Shown: one piece after another, positions 46,873-54,504 of the stretch | Position numbering within the stretch: the first letter of the stretch is position 1 | How the letters are laid out: each line of letters opens with the position of its first letter | DNA from: Siphonodentalium dalli | Taxonomy: Eukaryota > Mollusca > Scaphopoda > Gadilida > Siphonodentaliidae | Assembly: GCA_032622095.1 (NCBI GenBank) | Contig: CP136066.1 | Coordinates: forward strand, 167,162,664-167,226,663 | Direction: 5' to 3' | Length of the DNA: 64,000 nucleotides | Notes under the pieces: generated by a model | What the model was told of the DNA's origin: nothing | The model's database searches: none | Seen by the model: only the letters and a program-made list of their open reading frames with translations | Translations under genes and position numbers: made by a program

Positions 46873-49659
46873 CTCGCTCTCTCTATCTCTCTCTCTCCCT
46901 CTCCCTTTCCCTCTCCATCTCCCTATCCCTTTCCCTCTCCCCCTCTCTCCCTCTCGCTCTCTCTCTCTCTCTCGCTCTCTCTATCTCTCCCTCCCTCTCC
47001 CTTTCCCTCTCCCTCTCTCTCCCTCTCGCGCTCTCTCTCTCTCTCTCTCGCTCTCTCTATATCTCTCTCTCCCTCTCCCTTTTCCTCTCCCTAACCCTTT
47101 CCCTCTCCCCCTCTCTCCCTCTCGCTCTCTCTCTCTCTCCCTCTCTCTAGTAAGCACTCCATCAAGACGATGTCATTTCCATTCAGATATTTTGCAGGAA
47201 TAAAGCACTTTTTTTTATACCTGAATGGACCAATAATATACACAATCTTCAGTTTTATCTGTGTTTTATTCACAAAAGTTATTTGTAGTCTTGAAATATG
47301 ATTTTATAAACAAAATATTTTGTAGTTGTGGCCCGGAAGAGATACACCATCTTTAAAGATGGATTATCTCTTCATATAACAATTTTGAAATAGTTTCTTT
47401 TGTATAAAATAATAAATATGAATTGAAGACCCCTGTCCGGAAACGCTTCTATCAATAAATATCGATTTTATTTCGAATATGTTATTATAAAATTAGATGA
47501 TTATAAGGGACACATAATTGTTCTATTTTTAGAACAGTCCATTCAGGCGGTATCATATAGCGATAGAGGTCGTTAGTGTGCTCCAATTGCTACACTCCGA
47601 CGTCAAATGTCCCATATTGATCGTTTGTATTGTTTTATTACATAGTTATAAGCGATAATGAGTAATTAACGTTTATATGTGACAACATTACACAATACAA
47701 TTTCTGGTCTCTGTTAACAGTGACCACTATTGTTCGTTAACTAAAGAATCACACTTGTTTATACCAGAAAATATTCGCAATATAATTAAGAAATAAATAC
47801 ACGGTGTATCGGTGTGTATGGTCAAGTTGTACCACAAAAAACTGATTGTAGGACGACGCGTAGCGGAGTCCTACAATCAGTTTTTTGTGGTACAACTTGA
47901 CCATACACACCGATACACCGTGTATTTATTTCTTTTGTAATACGACTGAAAGTTTATGGTCACAATTCGACTGAATAGTCAACGAAATACTGCGCTTTTT
48001 CGGTCTCAGGTGAGAAAACATTTCGTGGTGTAATTCGTATTGAGCGTACTCGATTTCTTTGCATGGAGTACTCTCGTAATGTCTTGTCTTGTTATGAAAT
48101 TCCCCCGTTGACTTTTCGAGGCACCTCTTCTAGAAATAATCGTTGTGATTGGCTAAAAAACGATGTGTTTTCAGCGGCGCCCGTGCGTTTCATTTAAATT
48201 GTACAGGAAATACGATGCGGTCATTTCTGTTTTGAACGTTGTTGGGACAACATGAATATGATCATCGACTATGGACCCATTTCCTTACACAAAGCGATCT
48301 AAATGATCTAGTTTACTAAACTAATCTTATTCCCCTTCTGTACTGGTGAACAAACGCTTTCATTTTCAACTTGATTCCGAAATATCGAATATGATCGAGA
48401 TTCGAATCGACGAATGCACAGCCCGGCCCCATGGATTTATTTTGTCATTTAATATACTTATTAAGTAACTTTCTTTGGTCGTAACATATATCAATATACC
48501 ATAACATCATTTGGACCATATTCATTGGCAACCAAACTGGTTTCAAGCGACAAATCGCTAGAAAATTCGCAAGATTGTCAAGATGTAGCAAAATTCAAAG
48601 GGGTGCGGGTGTACTCCGTTGATGCCCCGTTTGCGCGGAGTTAGAAAAGACGGGAAAAGTCGCGTGCGGCGATCTGAATAAACCGATTGTTTTCGTGGTA
48701 CAATTGGAAAAAGTAGAATTGTACCACAAAACTGGAACGAGATAGCCATGGTAACTCGGGCCACTGGCCAATCAGGACATGGCTTTTAAGCATAGTTAGG
48801 CAGGGTCGTATTACAATCAATATTAATCGATAGAAGCGTTTCCGAACAGGGGTCTTCGATTTATATTTAATACTTTATACTCATGTAACTACATAGCGCA
48901 TGTTTACAAATGGATAGACCATCTTTAAACCATATAGCTTGTTTTATTTTTAGATTCAAGTGTTGACTATTTGCCTCTCTAAAATAAAATTTTAAATCAA
49001 CAACTTGAGACCCCCTACTTTGAAATTGAAAATTACCGACTACCTCAATAGGGTGTGCTCATTTGATATTTTCGATAGTTATAAAACTTCAAAAATCACT
49101 TGTGTGCTCTATGAACGACACAAACAACATGGTAATTATAATGAAAATGAGTTTATAATTACCATGTTGTTTACATCGTCCAAAGAGCACACAAGTGTAG
49201 TTTGCACTAATCCATGGCTCAATGTCATTCATTTGTTGCATATATTCTGTTGAGTATAAAAGGAGATGATCCCATAAATGACCCGATTTAGTGTACAATC
49301 CCCCTTTAACAATACATGTATATAGTTCACTATATAATACATGTATGAAATTTCATTGATATAGCAGACTATATACATATTTCCAGAATAATAACTTGTA
49401 GATTTCCATTTTATTTTAGGTAAAAATTTGGTTCCAAAACAGGCGCGCAAGAGAACGGAGAGACCGCGAGGTGGCGCTGCAGTCATCTGAGTTTTCTTCT
49501 TCGAAAGCCACCAAGGTTGATGTGTCGCCATCGCTTCTGAGTCAGATTCCGGCGAATTCCTTCATATTATCACATATTCGACAGAGCTTACAGATGCCCC
49601 GTACAGCATTCCATCATCTGCCGTGCTTGCCGTTTCCTGTTTCCCGTTTGGACCATTAG
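30207..49659 (+). CDS. Msxlx: Msxlx-like homeobox gene, complete three-exon coding sequence: join(30207..30576, 41051..41220, 49420..49659)
   Basis: The joined exons total 780 nt, which is 259 codons plus TAG. Exon 1 ends with one base of a split codon at a GTAAGT donor. Exon 2 starts with two bases after CAG and restores an Arg codon, and exon 2 joins exon 3 in phase 0. In order, the protein has an acidic, Ser-rich N-terminus, an eh1-type motif FSIENILG (residues 61-68) of the kind that recruits Groucho/TLE co-repressors, the peptide WLQYTRYRPPRLH (111-123) common before NK-like homeodomains, and a homeodomain at about 137-196. The homeodomain has F8, L16, F20, W48, F49, Q50, N51 and R53. 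A 63-residue tail without a recognised domain follows. It is expected to be a nuclear DNA-binding repressor. The start GRNPRVPF and the end NRRARERRDRE fit the Msxlx family better than Msx, Barx or NK. Homeodomain identity is near certain; the family name is moderately sure. Confidence 0.9.
31644..32314. mobile_element. TTAA-type element of 0.67 kb, family starting GGGGGAGACGCACG
   Basis: The left end is TTAAGGGGGAGACGCACGTT. The right end reads ACGTGCGTCTGACCCTT, its inverted partner, with the final TTAA mutated to TTCA. The interior matches 26865-27665. Short frames inside show no transposase. Confidence 0.6.
32540..32976 (+). mobile_element. Non-autonomous Helitron, copy 1, with internal tetranucleotide microsatellite
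   Basis: The 5' side reads A|TTTATTATATATTTTGGAA (the second copy has the canonical TC start). The 3' end has CCCGGACGAAGTCGGG, a short hairpin, eight bases, then CTAG followed by T, as Helitrons require. A (TGTA/TGCA)n tract at about 32572-32700 fills the middle, which explains the long MYVCM- and HTYMH-type frames on both strands. No Rep/helicase is present. Confidence 0.65.
32977..33725. other. Intron 1; includes the 33240-33370 repeat arm, otherwise no gene
   Basis: The segment 33420-33490 (GCAGTTTGGACCGATC and TTTTGGTGCA) directly repeats 31165-31237. Frames here carry no domain. Confidence 0.3.
33726..34124. mobile_element. TTAA MITE, family CCCTTTACCCAACA, full copy with two internal hairpins
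   Basis: TTAACCCTTTACCCAACA at the left is mirrored by TGTTGGGTAAAGGGTTAA at the right. The CCC start and TTAA flanks are the piggyBac pattern. Two near-perfect palindromes of about 70 bp lie inside (33878-33948 and 34026-34094), built from CCAATGCATTCTCTTATATA and its complement. A second copy is at 51823-52158. Confidence 0.85.
34236..34318 (-). repeat. tRNA-like SINE head
   Basis: On the minus strand GTAGTCAGGTCGTGG resembles a polymerase III A box. About 40 bases later GGTTCTAACCCC resembles a B box inside a TPsiC-like stem (CTCGGGTTCTAACCCCGA). The acceptor stem does not pair well, so it is not a tRNA gene. A SINE head is the likelier reading. Confidence 0.4.
34344..34799. mobile_element. 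TTAA MITE, family AGGTACTCAATCCG, copy B
   Basis: TTAAAGGTACACAATCCGATC starts it, and GATCGGATTGAGTACCTTTAA ends it at 34799. It shares TTTGATTCGAGTCGAGGAAC and GTTGACAGTGGTTAGCGTTA-like blocks with the copies at 13748 and 41420. Confidence 0.8.
34800..35483. other. Intron 1; no gene recognised
   Basis: G/C-rich runs with CACCCCACCGCCCC and GGACCACCCACCACCCCGGCAT recall the interior of the 470-1540 element (GACCACCCACCCCGGCATAT at about 1105), so part of this may be a related transposon interior. Confidence 0.35.
35484..36010. mobile_element. Palindromic MITE of 0.53 kb, ends TACACTCTTAGAACAAATG
   Basis: The two ends are inverted copies for well over 90 bp: TACACTCTTAGAACAAATG at the left, CATTTGTTCTAAGAGTGTA at the right. 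The centre is also palindromic around AAAGCTGCTGCCAA. TA at both borders may be the target duplication, giving CACTCTTAG as terminus. The element folds as a long hairpin and has no coding capacity. Confidence 0.8.
36011..36360 (+). repeat. Probable tail of a dispersed retroelement
   Basis: Phrases such as ACCAAATTTCATTCGCTTAA and GGACAGGCAGACGGACAG followed by AATAAAAACATAATACGCCCC have the form seen in 3' tails of invertebrate non-LTR or SINE repeats. No coding part is attached. Confidence 0.3.
36361..38400. other. Intron 1; no gene or repeat family recognised
   Basis: AT-rich sequence. Short frames on both strands (for example 36877-37065, 37326-37508 and 37648-37836) show no domain or motif. 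Confidence 0.25.
38401..38665 (+). repeat. Direct duplication of about 55 bp, 195 bp apart
   Basis: CATGTCTTCTCTTACGGATG through AATTAGTCTGGC and AGGCTTGATATAGAACAT occurs at about 38408-38467 and 38609-38662. Confidence 0.55.
38666..40773. other. Intron 1; no gene recognised
   Basis: There is a C-tract at about 40608-40622 and TTTTGCCAAAT repeats at 38830-38870. Open frames at 38434-38850 (minus) and 39359-39920 (plus) have no recognisable domain. A possible B-box-like GAGTTCGAGTTCC on the minus strand near 39240 is too weak to call. Confidence 0.25.
40774..40988. mobile_element. Palindromic TTAA MITE of 215 bp, ends CCCTTTCAGTGCCAAGTCCG, 62 bp upstream of exon 2
   Basis: TTAACCCTTTCAGTGCCAAG at the left is mirrored by CTTGGCACTGAAAGGGTTAG at the right (last base of TTAA changed). 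The arms pair along almost their whole length, around a tight CCTAAGAGCTC turn. The piggyBac-like pattern matches the other TTAA families in the window. Confidence 0.85.
41051..41220 (+). CDS. Msxlx: Homeobox gene exon 2 (N-terminal arm, helices 1 and 2 of the homeodomain)
   Basis: The acceptor CTTGCAG ends at 41050. The first two bases, GG, complete the Arg codon begun in exon 1, and the next 56 codons run in frame to a GTGAGT donor at 41221. The exon has a basic stretch (KKGEGAKKRKL), then homeodomain positions 1-44, ending LNLTETR. The break between positions 44 and 45 is a classic intron site in ANTP-class homeoboxes. The polypyrimidine tract is weak, and only 62 bp separate the exon from a palindromic MITE at 40774-40988. 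A further MITE lies about 200 bp downstream. Confidence 0.92.
41420..41891. mobile_element. TTAA MITE, family AGGTACTCAATCCG, copy C (left end worn)
   Basis: The right end reads TCGGACTGAGTACATTTAA at 41891. TTTGATTCGAGTCGATGAAC and GTTGACTGTGGTTAACATTA blocks match copies A and B. The left terminus is only partly recognisable (AGAGGTATCTCAAAACA). It lies 200 bp downstream of exon 2. Confidence 0.65.
41892..44371. other. Intron 2; no gene recognised
   Basis: Open frames at 42354-42563, 43196-43402 and 43930-44130 (minus) show no domain. No clear inverted or tandem repeat was found. Confidence 0.25.
44372..46287. mobile_element. Compound palindromic element, four copies of an AATGAACGACGACAG terminus
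   Basis: Copies of the terminus occur at about 44372 and 45425 (plus) and 45395 and 46287 (inverted), each followed by AGATAATTATTACGAATAG. Blocks at 45055-45330 and 45560-45730 are inverted copies (GCTTAGCGCTTT, AATGATTTGATTGCC). The outer blocks TTTTCGCAGAATTGACGAC and GTCGTCAATTCTGCGAAAA also pair. This is either two adjacent elements in head-to-head arrangement or one complex foldback. A TTAA MITE is nested at 44561-45036. Confidence 0.65.
44561..45036. mobile_element. TTAA MITE of 476 bp, ends AGGCCCACTTAATTTTCGA, nested in the 44372-46287 element
   Basis: TTAAAGGCCCACTTAATTTT at 44561 is mirrored by AAAATTAAGTGGGCCTTTAA at 45036, with TTAA on both sides. The inside is non-coding. Its position inside another element shows it is the younger insertion. 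Confidence 0.85.
46647..47356. mobile_element. TTAA element of 0.71 kb, family AGATGGTCTATCTCT, carrying a CT microsatellite
   Basis: The left end TTAAAGATGGTCTATCTCTCC is mirrored by GGAAGAGATACACCATCTTTAA at the right. Its right TTAA (47353-47356) is also the left TTAA of the next element. Most of the body is the (CT)n tract at 46761-47149. Confidence 0.7.
46761..47149 (+). repeat. CT/CCCTCT-rich microsatellite
   Basis: About 390 bp of CTCTCT with interspersed CCCTCT, CCATCTC and CGCTCT variants, and a repeated higher-order pattern of about 110-150 bp. Confidence 0.95.
47353..48928. mobile_element. TTAA element of 1.58 kb, family AGATGG, containing a long perfect hairpin
   Basis: The ends are TTAAAGATGGATTATCTC and GGATAGACCATCTTTAA. 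Inner inverted blocks GACCCCTGTCCGGAAACGCT (about 47430) and AGCGTTTCCGAACAGGGGTC (about 48835) confirm the pairing. No transposase is present. The frame at 48558-48764 has no domain. Confidence 0.75.
47788..47934. repeat. Perfect hairpin: 67-bp arms, 13-base loop
   Basis: Arms 47788-47854 and 47868-47934 are exact reverse complements (for example TGGTCAAGTTGTACCACAAA against TTTGTGGTACAACTTGACCA). A weaker relative with GTGGTACAATT and AATTGTACCAC is at about 48694-48727. It lies inside the 47353-48928 element. Confidence 0.9.
49098..49197. repeat. Hairpin of about 100 bp, 220 bp upstream of exon 3
   Basis: CACTTGTGTGCTCT and ACATGGTAATTATA are mirrored by TATAATTACCATGT and AGAGCACACAAGTG around an 11-base loop. 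It may belong to a worn TTAA MITE ending CAATCCCCCTTTAA at 49309. Confidence 0.7.
49420..49659 (+). CDS. Msxlx: Homeobox gene exon 3 (recognition helix and C-terminus, stop TAG)
   Basis: A strong pyrimidine-rich acceptor (TTTATTTTAG) precedes the exon, which opens in phase 0 with VKIWFQNRRAR. These are homeodomain positions 45-55, with Q50 and N51 as the key base-reading residues and A54. RERRDRE follows, then a tail rich in Ser, Leu and Pro that ends LPFPVSRLDH. The stop is at 49657-49659. No second eh1 motif or other known domain is visible in the tail. Confidence 0.9.
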   Translation, partial: VKIWFQNRRARERRDREVALQSSEFSSSKATKVDVSPSLLSQIPANSFILSHIRQSLQMPRTAFHHLPCLPFPVSRLDH

Positions 49660-49751
49660 TTACTTATTCACACGTTATATATGAACAAAGTACACCAAAG
49701 CTGTATACGGGGTCCTGGAACTTTGTATCATGTGTCGTCACTGATATTCGA

Positions 49752-49757
49752 AATAAA
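49752..49757 (+). terminator. Candidate polyadenylation signal AATAAA of the homeobox gene
   Basis: AATAAA lies 93 bp after the stop codon of exon 3 and is followed by a T/G-rich stretch. Its position and orientation suit a short 3' UTR. AATAAA is common by chance in AT-rich DNA. Confidence 0.4.
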
Positions 49758-49895
49758 AAAAACTGTTTGTGTCGAGGACTTATGGCCAAAAGTTTATATG
49801 TTGTTTTTTTTTGCACTCAGATATAGAGGGATACTAACAATTATCCACAAGATAAAGATAGGTCCACACACTCTCAAATTTACCTAGACCAAGTC

Positions 49896-50475
49896 AGCTC
49901 GGACCATAACAGCTTGGGATATATGTTGGGATGATGCTGTTTTTGACCGAGTCCCACCCCGTTTCTCTTCTATAACAGACTTTCATTCAAAAGACGTACT
50001 AAATGTACACGTGGAGCCCGGGAATTTACGTAAACCTCTGAATGTGATTAATAATCTGACATGTCCGCGATTAATCTGTCTTCAAAATGTTATATCGTTT
50101 AACATGATAGAAAAAGGTATACTAGTGATGATATGATCGATTAATGTATTGCATGTTTACATATATTTTCTGACCGCGCGACAAATTGAAATTCTCTGGA
50201 AAGCAATGTTTTGTTTACTTAAAATCTCGTTGCTTTGACATTTAACGGACCTCTGATATGTGTATCTTTGATATCATCATGTTTGGGAAATGCTTCCCTC
50301 TATATATGTGCATATATAGCTTCCATTTGACCTGATCCAAAGACATACAAACCAGATAACTCCCGTCAACGATTATGGGCGTAAAGTGCATGCGTTATAG
50401 AAGAGTATCGTGTCGGGACTCGGTCCAAAAACAGCATCAACCCTACCGATATCTCAAGCTGTTGTGGACCTATAG
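49896..50475. mobile_element. Palindromic MITE of 0.58 kb (CTCGGACCATAACAGCTTG ends)
   Basis: The left side has ACAGCTTGGGATATATG, GATGCTGTTTTTGACCGAGTC and TTCTATAACAG. The right side at 50395-50475 carries the inverted series GACTCGGTCCAAAAACAGCATC and CAAGCTGTTGTGGACC. It lies about 240 bp after exon 3. A truncated relative is at 52346-52640. Confidence 0.6.
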
Positions 50476-50592
50476 AAGACTTAATCTAAAATTTCCCTGG
50501 CATTGTTTTTCAGAAATGTCGATACAGGCGGCTATTATGTTCCATAAAACTAACGCAAACATGCTTATAAAATGCATCTGTTCCACAGCTCA

Positions 50593-50996
50593 TACGCTGG
50601 CAGGTTTGCACGGTATATGTTTTGCATGCATTTCGTCATAGAAAACCACATGGTGCCAGAATATGAACAGAAACGTGAATATACATGTAACACGCATCTT
50701 TATAAAAGCGAACGACACGATAAGTAAAATTCCACCTGTAACGGTACTACTGATAATTTGCCTTCAAACACCTGTATGATTGATTCTTGCGCGATAAGTG
50801 CATGCTATATTTGCATGCCAATTCTGGTAGTATCGCTACAGGTGGCCCAACACATAATTGATCATAATATACTTCTCGTAGTTAGCTGTGGTACAGATAC
50901 ATTTTATAAACTTGCTTCTGTTCATATTCTGGCATTATATCGTTTTCTACGACGAAATGCATACAAACCATATACCGTGCAAACATGCCAGTTTGG
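50593..50996. mobile_element. Palindromic MITE of 0.4 kb, CTGGCAGGTTTGCACGGTAT ends, copy 1
   Basis: TTGCATGCATTTCGTCATAGAAAAC and CAGAATATGAACAGAA at the left are mirrored by TTCTGTTCATATTCTG, GTTTTCTACGACGAAATGCA and ACCGTGCAAACATGCCAG at the right. A partial right arm is at about 51090-51170 and a second copy at 53968-54365. Confidence 0.75.
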
Positions 50997-51179
50997 AAAG
51001 TAAAATCCCCGTATATTTAGCACCATAACACCATAACTATACAGCAATTTTACTTCTCATTATGTTAACTTTGTAAAAGATACATTGTATATGCATGTTG
51101 TCGTGCGCATGCAAATTCTGGCACCATATGCATGGTTTTCTATGACGATGTACCGTGCAAACTGATCAGTGAATGAACA

Positions 51180-51822
51180 ACCTCCCAAAATTCGGTCGAC
51201 AAAATTATTTGTGAAATAAATAAGCCATACAGTTGTGGTTTCCCCCCATGGTCGTGTAATCCTGCATGCTATTCTGCTATGATGTTGGGGACTGCTGAGT
51301 TGCTATGATGCGGGCAGGGCAAACTGATGCCGTTACGAAAAAGCACAGTTATTTTTTTTTTATGGTTGTCAGTTGACGGTGTTTGACTAATCCTAACGAT
51401 TTGATAAAATGCCAGTGTCTGTATGAAACATCCAAGAACATATCTATATTTGAAAATTTTAATAATGGCTGCGCTGGCATTTGCAAAACGACGTGAATAG
51501 CCATCTTGATTATAGTCGATTTGCAACAACTAATACAATAACTATTAAAATATATCGCAATAAATATATTTTTGAATGTTTGACATGCATAATGACTTTT
51601 CCTGACTTTAACAACATGAGCATCAGTTTGCCTAACAACATCATATCAATTCAGCCGAATCCACCAGCATCATAGCAGAACCACTTAACCAGGCTGTTTT
51701 AATGTATCAGTTTCAAAATCTGTGGTTGTTGTTATACGATTTGAACCCTGAGTACACCATTAATATTTCGACAAAACAATATTCAATATTCATATTCGCA
51801 GAATGTATTGTCTGAAGTGTAT
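51180..51822. other. No gene recognised
   Basis: Only short frames without domains. No palindromic ends were found. Confidence 0.25.
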
Positions 51823-52158
51823 TAACCCTTTACCCAACAAACCGGCCAAAACCGGCCAAATAAAGCTTCAACAGCCTAAAATATCTTCGGTCTGTCTCAA
51901 TAAAACCATACAAATATGGATATCATTGGAACCGGCTCCTTGACCACATTGTGATAGTTATATATAAGAGAATGCATTGGCCTAAAAAAAATCTTTTTTT
52001 AACACTTTTTACCATTTTTCTGACATTCTTTAACAATTTTATAATTTTTAATGTGTTAAGCCAATGCATTCTCTTATATATGCGAGGCGACCTATGGTCG
52101 ACTCGCATATATAAGAGAATGCATTGGCACAGGGCCCTCCTGTTGGGTAAAGAGTTAA
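51823..52158. mobile_element. TTAA MITE, family CCCTTTACCCAACA, copy 2, lacking most of one hairpin
   Basis: It aligns with 33726-34124 almost base for base, including TTAACCCTTTACCCAACA and the right hairpin. Between GTGATAGTTA and TATATAAGAGAATGC about 60 bp of the left hairpin are missing. The right terminus reads TGTTGGGTAAAGAGTTAA. Confidence 0.85.
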
Positions 52159-52345
52159 TTGAAAAAAACTGACTGTTCAATTGTGGTTCAAAATGGTCCC
52201 AATGGTCACATGTGCATGCATGTTATATGGTGTTTATGTTATATAAATATTTCATATATTATAGTTAGAATAATTGTGTTTGCAAAGTATTTATTCACAC
52301 CCAAAGCGGATGATCACACCCCAGGTTACCCCTGCCCATAGAACA

Positions 52346-52640
52346 ACTCTTCTCGGTCCACAACAGCTCGAGGTATCGTTTGGGTTGATGCTGTTTTGGA
52401 CTAAGTCCCCTCCCGTTACGCTTCTATAGCGGACTTTAGGCACACAATCGTGGACGGGAGATGTCTTGCTTAAATCTTCGGGTTAGGTAAAATTGAAGAC
52501 TTGCGTATACGAGGGCAGCCATACCCAAGCATGATGATATCAAACATGCGTATATCAGAGGTCCGTTAAATGTCAAAGAAACGCGATTTATAAGTAAAAA
52601 AAAAGAGCTTTGTTTTCCAGAAAATTTCGATTTTTAACAC
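52346..52640. mobile_element. Truncated relative of the 49896-50475 MITE
   Basis: CTCGGTCCACAACAGCTCG and GATGCTGTTTTGGAC match its left arm. AAGCATGATGATATCAAA and TCAGAGGTCCGTTAAATGTC are the reverse complement of 50235-50285. The far arm is absent. Confidence 0.55.
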
Positions 52641-52784
52641 CCATTCGTCATTGTTTGCTGTATGCAATTCTCAGTGGCACTATTGGCCAAATTAAAGTTA
52701 AATAATTTCATGGTAAATATTTGAGGTCCACTGATTCTTAACGCAAGCCTGAAATTATCAGTAACGAAATGCCACCCACCCCAA

Positions 52785-53700
52785 CACGCTGGTCAACCTA
52801 TAACACCCACTGCGGGCAAATATTGAGTAAACCCGGTTGCGGGCACGAGTGAAGTGTACAGATGGGTTTGTTTTGAGGGAAATTGTTTTACTAATTGTTT
52901 TTCTTCGGACATGTATCTCCGGATCCACGAGGTGCATGGTGAACTAAGCTTCAACCAAATGTTAACAGTTCTACGAATAGAGCTCCATAAACTGACAAAA
53001 TACTCGACGAAGTGTGAGAATAAGCTTCTATGTTTCAATTGTGTGTGTTTTCAGCTCCAAGATGAGTGCGTGGTGATAAATTTGGACAACGTTGTGAACA
53101 TTCCATTGATACAGATAATTTAGAAAACTAACTCTACATTCATATTCGAATTTGTTGCATTTTAATTCGGAAAATATTGACAATTGCATGAGACACTCCA
53201 CGGTGTTGGAGTAAACCCCATTGCGGGCATGATTTTTGCCCGCGTCGGAGTTCACTCCTGCTCGCATTACGTTTTACTTTATCGATGTACGGTATGTTTG
53301 GAAAGATACCTTTATTCGAGTTACTGGATAGGGATTTGGGGTTTTTAATATCAAAACACGACAAGGATATAGACTGCTCAACGTTTTAAAAAAAAAATCT
53401 CTCGAAGATTAGTGTCTGCAGTCAAATTGTTATTATATTTACTCAGACATTCAGAATGCGCTCGACTATGATTGTGTTTTTCTCGAGAACTGATATCTGA
53501 ATTTTCTCTAAACTCCTAAATAGGTATTGCCTATCATATACCACTTCCATTGGTCAGTATAACTTCTAAATGGACTACTTTTGACTAATTAGACAAGCTC
53601 TGGTATGGAAAAGTCTAACTCTTATTGCCCGATGTGCGGTTTACTGACGACCGGACCGGGGTTTACTGCCCGCAGCGGGGATTATAGGATGACCAGCGTG
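52785..53700. mobile_element. DNA transposon of 0.92 kb, ends CACGCTGGTCA, 5-bp CCCAA target duplication
   Basis: CACGCTGGTCAACCTATAA at the left pairs with TTATAGGATGACCAGCGTG at the right. CCCAA flanks both ends (52780-52784 and 53701-53705). GGGTTTACTGCCCGCAGCGGG-type blocks recur inverted near both ends and once internally (about 53200-53265). No transposase frame was found. Confidence 0.75.
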
Positions 53701-53967
53701 CCCAATTCACCGCATAGCTGTATAGCCCCGCACAAAGATCGTTTACCTATACATTTTTAGCCCCAGTCCGATAACTGTATATCTCCACAATCCCGTTCTA
53801 GCCCGCTGACACGGCTGTCTCATTTCAGCACTTATTGCGCGTAAACACGATGTGTTAAACATTGAGATTCCGGCACCGCAGTACAAAGAATATTTACCCA
53901 GCTAATCCCACATAGTTTTAACACGTTTTGAATTTTCGTCAGGTTAGCAAAAATATCAAAGATCGTT

Positions 53968-54365
53968 CATACGCTGGACACGTTTGTACGGTATGATTTT
54001 GCGGGCATTTCGTCATAGAAAACCACATGGTGTCAGAATATGAACGGAAACGTGCACATAACATGCATCTTTACCAAAGCGAATGACTTGAGAAGTAACA
54101 TTTATCTAGTTCCACTTGTAACAGTGCTACTGGAATTTGCCTTCAAATACCTGTATGATTTATTCTTAAGAGATAATTGCATGATATGTACAGGCAAATT
54201 CCTGTAGCATCGTTACTAGTGGAACTACAGAATTTTTTCTTCGCACGCAATTAGCTGTGGCACAGATGCACTTCATGTGTTTGTTTCCGTTCACATTCTG
54301 GCACCATATCGTTTTCTACGACAAAATGCCTGCAAACCATACCGTCCAAACTTGCCAGTGTATGA
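53968..54365. mobile_element. Palindromic MITE of 0.4 kb, copy 2 of the 50593-50996 family
   Basis: TTTCGTCATAGAAAACCACATGG, AGAATATGAACGGAAACGTG and CTGTATGATTTATTCTTAAG-like blocks follow the order of copy 1. The right arm CGTTTTCTACGACAAAATGC mirrors the left arm. Both copies can fold along most of their length. Confidence 0.75.
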
Positions 54366-54504
54366 ACGTACATTCATACGCTAGCAATATTGCACCGCAA
54401 ACTGCAAAAATGCCAGCTGCAAAATTGCCAAAACGGATTAATTTCTGCCAATTGTCAACAAATCATCGTTAGTAGTGATCATGTACGACGGGTCCTACTG
54501 AAAC

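Noticed and set aside
47091-47273. Minus-strand frame ending in an alternating Glu/Arg tail
   Set aside because: The tail is a translation of the CT microsatellite, and the rest has no domain.
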